From contig DDGE01000043.1 in NCBI GenBank assembly GCA_002337545.1, forward strand, positions 1 to 36,768: a stretch of DNA of 36,768 nt, read 5' to 3'. The position numbers and the translations under genes were made by a program. The notes beneath the pieces were generated by a model. That model ran no database searches and was not told the origin of the DNA. It was given only the letters and a program-made list of their open reading frames with translations. Each line of letters begins with the position of its first letter. Positions within the stretch are counted from its first letter, which is position 1. Source of the stretch: Phycisphaerales bacterium UBA1910 (GTDB taxonomy: Bacteria; Planctomycetota; Phycisphaerae; Phycisphaerales; UBA1924). Of this stretch, positions 31,526 through 36,768 are shown piece after piece.

Positions 31526-31553
31526 TTGACACGGGGGGGTTGGGTGATACCGT
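31526..31553 (+). promoter_or_regulatory. Sigma-70-type promoter of the hyperacidic protein gene
   Basis: Perfect TTGACA (31526-31531), 16 nt, then TACCGT (31548-31553, TANNNT pattern). About 98 nt before the ATG at 31652, so this transcript has a normal leader. Confidence 0.55.
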
Positions 31554-31651
31554 AGGCGCATCGGCGGATTCTTTGATCCGACGGCTCTGCCGATGCTTTG
31601 GGATGACTCGAAACGCGTCGCGTCGCACTGATGACTTTCGGAGACTGCCTC

Positions 31652-31945
31652 ATGACCACGACCTCGATCTTTGATACCGATCTCAACTCGGAATGGAACG
31701 CGAGCGCCTCGGGCGCTGGGACCGCGCTGCTTGAGCCCGATCATGTCGGGACGGACGATAACCCGTGGTCCGGAAACATCGCGATCTGTGATATCGATGA
31801 TGACCTTGATGACGATGAGGCGTACTTCCTCGATGATGACGAGGATGAGGATGATGACTTCAGCGACGATTACGACGACGATGATTTCGATGACGACGAC
31901 TTCGAAACGGATTCGGATGACGATATCGACGATGATGAACTCTGA
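31652..31945 (+). CDS. Hyperacidic small protein
   Basis: 97 residues; the ATG at 31652 has GGAG nine bases upstream, better than the ATG at 31631. Residues 1-45 are mixed (MTTTSIFDTDLNSEWNASAS...). In the last 52 residues about 36 are Asp or Glu, in blocks like LDDDEDEDDDFSDDYDDDDF with aromatic spacers. No Cys or signal peptide. It may be a calcium-binding, DNA-mimic or histone-chaperone-like acidic protein, but there is no specific evidence. Precedes the gene at 31997 by 51 bp and probably shares its transcript. Confidence 0.72.
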   Translation: MTTTSIFDTDLNSEWNASASGAGTALLEPDHVGTDDNPWSGNIAICDIDDDLDDDEAYFLDDDEDEDDDFSDDYDDDDFDDDDFETDSDDDIDDDEL

Positions 31946-31996
31946 GCCCTGATCTCGCCCCTACATCTTTGGCGAGTGGCTCAGGAGGACTCTCTC

Positions 31997-32635
31997 ATGG
32001 GAAACACATCGCCAGATCAACACGACCCGAAGCACGACCGCCGCAAGAACCCGAACGGGACACCCCCGCCCGGCACCGTGATCGATCGGCGTCTGGGCGT
32101 CGACCGTCGGAATCTCAAGGATCCGAGAACCGGCGAGCCCGCGCAGTTCGACCCCACCAACGAGGGGTACACGGGGCTTGAGCGACGACGCGGACGCGGG
32201 AGGCGACTTTCTGAGTTCACTAAGTCCGCAGAAGAAGGCGAGATGAACACGGAACAGTTCCTGTTCCTGATGGCCGTCGACGCGTTCAAGAAATCCAACG
32301 ATCGCATGTTCCCCACCTGGACGGATGTGCTTGAGGTGATCCGCCTGCTCGGGTATCGCAAGACGATGCCTTCAGAACTCAACCTTCCCGCAGCGGAGGA
32401 TTGGCTCGAGCGGTCAGATTCCCCCGCGAATGTGCGACCTGATCGCTGGGCAGAACGGTTCACGGAGACGGGAGCCAAGGCCGGCGCGCAGGAAGGGCCG
32501 AAGAAACTCTCTCCGAAGTCCGAGGAAGAGCTCACGGACGAGGCGCTCGACGCGTTTGAAGCCGCGTTTGGTGATGAGGAGTTTGAGCGTGATTTCGATT
32601 CGGATCTGGATTCGGGCTTCTCCGAAGCCGCGTGA
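31997..32635 (+). CDS. Hypothetical protein with charged linker domains
   Basis: 212 residues; AGGAGGA lies eight bases before ATG 31997, an excellent ribosome site that decides the start. Residues 1-75 are basic and Pro/Gly/Arg-rich (DRRKNPNGTPPPGTVIDRRLGVDRRN, LERRRGRGRR). A compact helical core follows (MNTEQFLFLMAVDAFKKSNDRMFPTWTDVLEVIRLLGYRKT, about 84-125), then Lys/Glu-rich helices and an acidic tail (GDEEFERDFDSDLDSGF). Family not recognised. The gene ends at a strong terminator. Confidence 0.75.
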   Translation: MGNTSPDQHDPKHDRRKNPNGTPPPGTVIDRRLGVDRRNLKDPRTGEPAQFDPTNEGYTGLERRRGRGRRLSEFTKSAEEGEMNTEQFLFLMAVDAFKKSNDRMFPTWTDVLEVIRLLGYRKTMPSELNLPAAEDWLERSDSPANVRPDRWAERFTETGAKAGAQEGPKKLSPKSEEELTDEALDAFEAAFGDEEFERDFDSDLDSGFSEAA

Positions 32636-32658
32636 GATCTGCTCGCCATAAGTACATG

Positions 32659-32690
32659 AAAAAACCCTGCACCGTGGTGCAGGGTTTTTT
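32659..32690. terminator. Bidirectional rho-independent terminator
   Basis: Perfect 14-bp stem (AAAAAACCCTGCAC / GTGCAGGGTTTTTT) with a CGTG loop. It gives T runs on both strands and sits between the convergent genes ending at 32635 (plus) and 32712 (minus). Confidence 0.93.
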
Positions 32691-32711
32691 ATGTGTTGAA
32701 GGAACGACGGG

Positions 32712-34010
32712 TTAGACGCGACGGCGGCGGGTCGCGGCAAGACCTGCGAATGCGAGGATCGCGCCGGCGCCTGGCGAAGGCACGGCGACGGAGATGATCG
32801 CTTCGATATTGGTTGAGCCGTCGAACGATTCAAGATCGACCTCGACATGGACGAAGCCGTCTTCCGCGAAATCAAGCCCCGGGCCGATGGCGCTGGACGC
32901 GTTGAAGTCGTCGATCAGCCAATCGCCGACCCCATCGTTATCCATGTCGAACTGATCACCCACTGACAAGAGGGCGATCGCGGAGGAGAAGTCCATCGCG
33001 TTGTTTGCGAAGAACAGGGTCTCGGTCGCTTCCGCGGTATCCCAGATGAAGGCTGCCTGATCGAGGTTGTTGATTGACAACGCGTCAACGGACGAGCCGA
33101 GCGTGAGCCCGTCGATCATGGAGCCCTCGCGGAGTGCGATGTCGCCGTTGAACGCGATGAACTCGTCGGACGATGATGCGCCATCGGTATCACCGGAGAA
33201 CACGAAGTTGCCGGAGTTGTTGATGGAGACATGATCGAAGTTATCCCAGTTGTCACCCTGCCCGGTGGCGAGCGACTCGCGTGCGACCATGTCGCCGTTG
33301 ACCGCGACGACCCCGTCGTTCGTTGTTGAACCCGAGTCCGAGGTGAACACATTGATCATGTTCGCGCCGTTGCCGGAGACATGGTAATCGAAGTCGACAC
33401 CGGAGCCGATATTGATGCTCAGCCCGCCGGAGTTGCCGATGGCATCGCCCGCGCCGATGACACGATCGATGGTGCCGTTGGGGTTTGATCTGAACATGGC
33501 GCGTTCGACTGTGCTGGTCCCACCGGCGCCGTCGTTGATCCCGCCGATCCAGAATCCTGATCCGTCGTCGATCATCTGTGGGCGTGAGTTGAAGGTGATG
33601 TCGAATCCGGGTGCGTAGCCGGGTGCCTGGTCGGGCTCGGCGAGGATGAGCCCGTTCTGTCCCCAGACGGAGTCGTTGCCGTTGAACGAGGGCGAGTAGA
33701 TGAACTCGCCGTTGTTGCCGATGCCCATGGTGGATTCGCCGCCGGTGACCGTGTCGGGGAGCGCCATGTCGGATGTAAAGATGACACCAGAGCCGTACCA
33801 GATGGCTCGTCGCCCGTCATCGAGATTCAGGACGGCACCGACATCGCCGTTGCCGTTGGTGAATGGGCTGCCGACGCTGGAGACGGCCGAGCCGTCGATG
33901 ATGTCACCCTCTTGGACGACGATGTCGCCGGAGACGGTGTTGGATGGGCCTGCGTGCGCAATCCCGGCGGCGCTGATCAGCGCGATCAGCGCGTATGCAT
34001 TGGTCTTCAT
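32712..34010 (-). CDS. Exported protein with PEP-CTERM-like sorting signal
   Basis: 432 residues; ATG at 34010 with AAGGGA seven bases upstream. Residues 1-20 are a signal peptide (MKTNAYALIALISAAGIAHA). The body is beta-rich and Asn/Gly/Asp-rich, with repeated elements such as GDIVVQEGDIIDG, GDMVARESLATG and GDIALREGSMIDG, spaced irregularly. The last 25 residues (VPSPGAGAILAFAGLAATRRRRV) are a PEP-CTERM-type tail: a Pro-rich recognition site, a hydrophobic stretch and a terminal Arg cluster. Exosortase-family enzymes cut such tails and attach the protein at the surface. No exosortase gene is in the window. Function of the body is unknown. Confidence 0.85.
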   Translation of the reverse strand: MKTNAYALIALISAAGIAHAGPSNTVSGDIVVQEGDIIDGSAVSSVGSPFTNGNGDVGAVLNLDDGRRAIWYGSGVIFTSDMALPDTVTGGESTMGIGNNGEFIYSPSFNGNDSVWGQNGLILAEPDQAPGYAPGFDITFNSRPQMIDDGSGFWIGGINDGAGGTSTVERAMFRSNPNGTIDRVIGAGDAIGNSGGLSINIGSGVDFDYHVSGNGANMINVFTSDSGSTTNDGVVAVNGDMVARESLATGQGDNWDNFDHVSINNSGNFVFSGDTDGASSSDEFIAFNGDIALREGSMIDGLTLGSSVDALSINNLDQAAFIWDTAEATETLFFANNAMDFSSAIALLSVGDQFDMDNDGVGDWLIDDFNASSAIGPGLDFAEDGFVHVEVDLESFDGSTNIEAIISVAVPSPGAGAILAFAGLAATRRRRV

Positions 34011-34134
34011 GTGGATTTCCCTTCTCTCAGTTGTGCGTTCCCCCCACGATCGACATCACGCGAGGGGCGAAGCATTCAAGGTTATCGTACCTTGCGGGCT
34101 GGGTGCGATGCAAGATGAATTGGCAAACAAGGGC

Positions 34135-34884
34135 CTATCGATCACGCCCGGCGAGCCCGTCGGTCGTGGTGAAGCCCGACCCGGTCCAGCTCACGAAACT
34201 GCGGTCGACGAATGGGCCATCGATCTCATTCTCATACAGGAGCACGACGGATCCGTCGCCGAACGAGTAGGCGGCTCGGATGGTTGAGCCATCCTGATCG
34301 TTCTCGAGTCGATCCTGGGGGTTGAGACTGATCGATGCCCAGTTGTAGAGGATCATCTTGTCCGATGGGTACCGTATCTCGGTGGTGCGGGTGGCGCGGA
34401 GCTGGTGGTCGTGGATGGGCTGGGAGTCGGAGAAGTAGCCCGGCGCGGCGAAGAGCGTGGCGGTGGCGATGACGCCGGCGCTGTAGTCGCCGGTCTCGTT
34501 GGCGTGCTCTCGCAGGTCGGGCCAGTAGACGATCTGGGGGTAGACGAGGTCGAGGATGGCGGGCTGATCGTCCATGAGCGCCATGGGCCATCGGGTTGTC
34601 TGGTCGCCGGGGGGGAGCCCGTTGTTGGGACCGACGGGCTCACGATCATCGAGCCCCTCGAACTGGCCGGCGACGATGTAGGGGTGGGTGTCGCGGTTGT
34701 CGGTGGTGTACATGGCGAGCATCTGCACCATCTGGCGGGTGTCGCTCAACGAGCGTGTGAACTTCGCGGTTCGGCGGGCGCTGGCGAGGGCGGGGATGGC
34801 CAACGCGACGAGTACCGCCACGATCGCGATGACGGCGAGGAGCTCGATGAGCGAGAAAGCGCGATGGGTGGTGCGAGCGTTCAT
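34135..34884 (-). CDS. Type II secretion/type IV pilin-like pseudopilin
   Basis: 249 residues. The ATG at 34884 overlaps the stop of the gene before it by 4 bp. The N-terminus MNARTTHRAFSLIELLAVIAIVAVLVALAIPALASARR is a class III prepilin signal with the conserved Phe-Ser-Leu-Ile-Glu core (cleavage before Phe, after Ala) and the helix that packs into the pilus. The large globular part has a C-terminal SFGDGSVVLLYE block like those of planctomycete DUF1559-type pseudopilins, though the usual H-x9-DG motif is not seen. Likely exported and possibly assembled by a secretion pseudopilus. Operon with the membrane-anchored protein upstream. Confidence 0.85.
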   Translation of the reverse strand: MNARTTHRAFSLIELLAVIAIVAVLVALAIPALASARRTAKFTRSLSDTRQMVQMLAMYTTDNRDTHPYIVAGQFEGLDDREPVGPNNGLPPGDQTTRWPMALMDDQPAILDLVYPQIVYWPDLREHANETGDYSAGVIATATLFAAPGYFSDSQPIHDHQLRATRTTEIRYPSDKMILYNWASISLNPQDRLENDQDGSTIRAAYSFGDGSVVLLYENEIDGPFVDRSFVSWTGSGFTTTDGLAGRDR

Positions 34885-35801
34885 AGGACGAACCCCTGCA
34901 CCTTGGCGAGGTCGGCGTTGGCGACGCCGAGGCCGTAGATCATCCAGTTCTTTGTGGTCATGTTCCAGACGAGACTGAGGGTGATGGGGTAGCGTGAGCC
35001 ATCGGCGGCTTCGACGATGACACCGGCAGTGGCGTAGAGATTGACCTGCACGCGTGTGAACTGGCGTGGGTCTTCGAGGGCACACTTGAACCACGATGAG
35101 AACCCGCCGCCCTTGCCGCCGAGCCAATACTGCTTGCCACGCGGGTGGGTGATGACCGGCTGATCTTCCCAGATGTGGTTGTGGACCCAATAGGTCACGA
35201 GCAGCGATTCATCGGGTTCGGCGCTGATGGAGACGATGCGGCTGGCTTGGGGGAGCTGCGCCTCGCACTTGAGGTGGATGTCGCGGTAGGCGCGGTCGAG
35301 GTTGTACCCCGGCGCAAGCGGCGTGCCCATGATGGACTCGTAGGTTTCTTCCCAGAAGAGCCAGGGCTCGTCGCGGGGTTTGATGATGTCGCCGCGGTGG
35401 TGACGCCAGGCGATGTAGCGATCGACATCGCGCTCGGGGTCGCCCATGGTGGTGAACCGGTAGTGCATGAACTGAGCGACGGTGGTGCGGAGCTTGCGTT
35501 TGGCTTCGGTGAGTTCGGTGTCGCTGACGGCCGCGGGGATCTGGGTGGTCCCGGGCTGGGGGTCCTGGATGGGGACGCGGTCGAAGTAGGCCTGCGATTC
35601 GTTGAGGTCGCCGAAGGTCTCGAGGGGGGTCATGTCCAGCGCGGCGTACACGGCTTGCGCTTCGCTTGCGACCTGGGCCTGGTCGGGGGTGGGCTCGTAG
35701 AAGCGCTCGATGTGGGTGGGGCGCGTGCGGAGCCAGTAGAACACGCTGATCGCGGCGACGAGCAGCGTTGCGATGATGACCAAGGACCACTTGCGTTTCA
35801 T
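34881..35801 (-). CDS. Membrane-anchored protein upstream of the pseudopilin
   Basis: 306 residues from the ATG at 35801 (MKRKWSLVIIATLLVAAISVFYWL), a GTG two codons earlier lying inside a palindrome. One N-terminal membrane helix (6-25) and a large periplasmic part. The latter contains a helical segment with RDVDRYIAWRHHRGDIIKPR and a C-terminal beta-rich part (ISAEPDESLLVTYWVHNHIWE, YPITLSLVWNMTTKNWMIYGLGVANADLAKVQGF). No family recognised. The 4-bp overlap with the pseudopilin gene suggests a joint role in export or surface assembly. A palindromic hairpin that includes the ribosome-binding GGGG ends exactly at the start codon and may reduce translation. Confidence 0.78.
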   Translation of the reverse strand: MKRKWSLVIIATLLVAAISVFYWLRTRPTHIERFYEPTPDQAQVASEAQAVYAALDMTPLETFGDLNESQAYFDRVPIQDPQPGTTQIPAAVSDTELTEAKRKLRTTVAQFMHYRFTTMGDPERDVDRYIAWRHHRGDIIKPRDEPWLFWEETYESIMGTPLAPGYNLDRAYRDIHLKCEAQLPQASRIVSISAEPDESLLVTYWVHNHIWEDQPVITHPRGKQYWLGGKGGGFSSWFKCALEDPRQFTRVQVNLYATAGVIVEAADGSRYPITLSLVWNMTTKNWMIYGLGVANADLAKVQGFVL

Positions 35802-35825
35802 GTACACCCCATGGTGGGGTGTACA
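35801..35825. promoter_or_regulatory. Perfect palindrome over a start codon
   Basis: Arms TGTACACCCCA (35801-35811) and TGGGGTGTACA (35815-35825) around TGG. On the minus strand the second arm contains GGGG, the only ribosome-site candidate for ATG 35801. It could be an operator or a translation-limiting hairpin. Confidence 0.55.
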
Positions 35826-35878
35826 TTGCGCGGCAAAGCAAGTTGCGTCCCTCCTGGATGGGAGAGGAGGCGTGGAGT

Positions 35879-35897
35879 GACGGGCTGGAAGCCCGTC
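35879..35897. repeat. Short REP-like hairpin
   Basis: Stem GACGGGCT-GGA-AGCCCGTC followed by CCACGAGG; single copy in this window. Confidence 0.6.
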
Positions 35898-35924
35898 CCA
35901 CGAGGGGGGGAGGGGGTGTATACG

Positions 35925-35949
35925 AAAAAACCCGGCGTGGACCGGGTTT
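35925..35949 (-). terminator. Rho-independent terminator of the ferredoxin gene
   Basis: Stem AAACCCGG-TCCACG-CCGGGTTT read on the minus strand, with a T run continuing for three more bases. It lies 106 bp after the ferredoxin stop. Confidence 0.8.
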
Positions 35950-35979
35950 GGGTGTGAACTGGACTGGCTAGAAGATCAA

Positions 35980-36040
35980 GACCCCTCCGATCCGCCTTCG
36001 GCGGACCACCTCCCTCGTCCGCCTTTGGCGGATCGCGGGG
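35980..36040 (+). repeat. Hairpin repeat, family E (copy E2)
   Basis: GACCCCTCCGATCCGCC with a TCCGCC-TTC-GGCGGA hairpin, followed by a second TCCGCC-TTT-GGCGGA hairpin. Aligned with the copy at 26055-26109. Confidence 0.7.
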
Positions 36041-36054
36041 AAGGCACAAGAGGG

Positions 36055-36315
36055 TTACTTGTTGTAGTAGTCGATGTTGAGCTGGACGAAGTTGGACCAT
36101 TCGTCGGGGAGGTCTTCGTCTTGGAAGATTGCTTGGACGGGGCACTCGTCGACGCAGAGGCCGCAGTCGATGCAGGTGTCGGGATCGATGAAGAGCTGGT
36201 CGGCGGACTCGAAGTCCGGCTCGTCCTTGGTGGGGTGGATGCAATCCACGGGGCACGCATCGACACAGGAGGTGTCCTTGGTCTTGATGCACGGCTCGGC
36301 GATGATGTGCGGCAT
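36055..36315 (-). CDS. 7Fe-type (3Fe-4S/4Fe-4S) ferredoxin
   Basis: 86 residues; AAGGA eight bases before ATG 36315. The pattern fits the FdxA/Azotobacter FdI family: Cys9, Cys17 and Cys21 in CIKTKDTSCVDACPVDCIH, then CIDCGLCVDECPVQAIF and a C-terminal helix (EWSNFVQLNIDYY). In FdI the second cluster uses Cys20 and the CxxCxxC set, and the 3Fe cluster uses Cys8, Cys16 and a later Cys. The position of FdI Cys11, not a ligand, is Thr12 here. The expected CxxCxxCxxxCP motif is complete. It transfers electrons at low potential. A Fur-like box lies about 100 bp upstream, so synthesis is probably iron-linked. Confidence 0.9.
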   Translation of the reverse strand: MPHIIAEPCIKTKDTSCVDACPVDCIHPTKDEPDFESADQLFIDPDTCIDCGLCVDECPVQAIFQDEDLPDEWSNFVQLNIDYYNK

Positions 36316-36416
36316 GGTGTGTTCCTTATCGTTCGGCGCTGCTCCTGCGAGCGGCGGGTTTGTTCGTCAATATCCAGTATCACGCACATCGGCGACAAAG
36401 CAAGCCCAACTTGCGT

Positions 36417-36431
36417 GGAGAATGATTCTCA
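36417..36431. promoter_or_regulatory. Fur-box-like palindrome
   Basis: GGAGAAT-G-ATTCTCA, a 7-1-7 inverted repeat that matches the Fur consensus TGATAAT-N-ATTATCA at most positions. It lies upstream of the ferredoxin; below it a TTGCTT-N16-GATACT promoter can be read on the minus strand (about 36400-36370). Confidence 0.65.
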
Positions 36432-36468
36432 ACAATCCTGCGTCCAATAACTGGGTTGATTGCCCGAT

Positions 36469-36768
36469 TCATGCGGATTTCGCGAGGGCCTGATCGACGC
36501 CTGCGATCCCGATCCGCATGGCGATCGAGGCGGCCATGCGTTTGGAGAGTTCGATGAAAACCTCGGCCCGCTCGGGTCCGAACTCATGCTCCACGACATG
36601 CGTGAACCGCTCGACCCAGTTCACGAAGTGTTGGGTTGTGAGGCCTTCGATCCGGTGCTTCTCGATCGGGCGTCCTGAGTAGGTCCCGGCGCGGAGGACT
36701 GCGGAGGACCAGAACCGGGTCATGGTGTCGTAGTGCGTGTCCCAGTCCTGCACGCGCTGGGCGAAGAT
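36469..36768 (-). CDS. Group III truncated haemoglobin, partial (5' end outside window)
   Basis: 100 residues visible; the frame stays open to the window edge and the normal N-terminal helices (A, B, C) are missing, so the first codon lies beyond 36768; the GTG at 36753 is not the start. Recognisable group III features: FAQRVQDWDTHYDTMTRFWSS, then AGTYSGRPIEKHRIEGLTTQHFVNWVERF with the proximal haem His in TTQHFVNW, and GPERAEVFIELSKRMAASI as the C-terminal helix. Such globins bind oxygen or nitric oxide. The Fur-like box lies just after its stop. Confidence 0.85.
   Translation of the reverse strand: MFAQRVQDWDTHYDTMTRFWSSAVLRAGTYSGRPIEKHRIEGLTTQHFVNWVERFTHVVEHEFGPERAEVFIELSKRMAASIAMRIGIAGVDQALAKSA

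Noticed and set aside
1..36768. tRNA or rRNA genes
   Set aside because: No T-loop-like GGTTCGAATCC context, cloverleaf or conserved rRNA stretch was seen by eye; a covariance-model scan would be decisive.

Overview
The window looks like chromosomal DNA of a planctomycete of class Phycisphaerae (probably order Phycisphaerales). The main reason is a row of secreted proteins that end in the two-loop DLNGDG...FFDVSAFL...GCP tail (GC-type dockerin). Supporting signs are FG-GAP/VCBS repeat proteins, a PEP-CTERM-like sorting tail, a prepilin-type pseudopilin, high GC with strongly GC-biased third codon positions, and genome-wide-looking intergenic repeats. This placement is inference; no rRNA or tRNA gene was seen.

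Layout. 1-6.3 kb: small membrane/regulatory genes (zinc-ribbon/TerB, ICMT-like methyltransferase), a family 2 glycosyltransferase with a compositionally foreign C-terminal domain, a secreted zinc metallopeptidase, and a dense field of short hairpin repeats (families A, B, C, D) arranged as mosaics, including a tandem duplication of a D-C-A unit. 6.3-10.1 kb: an orphan DNA methyltransferase, an FG-GAP/ASPIC-UnbV protein, a DUF167 protein and a STAS protein. 10.3-17.9 kb: four consecutive secreted proteins (S8 protease, an unknown, two FG-GAP proteins) that all carry the same GC-type dockerin tail. 17.9-22.1 kb: a UbiA prenyltransferase, a GbsR-like regulator with a palindromic candidate operator, a HTH-to-membrane protein and a 3D-domain protein. 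22.1-26.0 kb: a tightly overlapping minus-strand operon gmhA - RimB-like protease - RimK ligase fused to a TrkA-C domain - aspartoacylase-like enzyme, divergent across only 31 bp from an EamA permease.

26.1-30.7 kb is the most unusual part: a CI/LexA-type self-cleaving repressor faces a four-gene operon whose members all overlap. They are a double-HTH protein, an ABC ATPase fused to a GNAT acetyltransferase, a 71-residue protein, and a complete phage terminase large subunit (ATPase plus nuclease). No portal, capsid, tail or integrase gene accompanies it and codon use is host-like. It therefore looks like a domesticated or satellite-type module under SOS control rather than an ordinary prophage.

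30.7-36.8 kb: two small membrane proteins, a hyperacidic protein with a conserved-looking partner, a PEP-CTERM-like exported protein, a pseudopilin pair, a 7Fe-type ferredoxin preceded by a Fur-box-like palindrome, and the 3' part of a group III truncated haemoglobin. Several genes have a TANNNT hexamer 5-7 nt before the start codon, which suggests leaderless transcription is common here.
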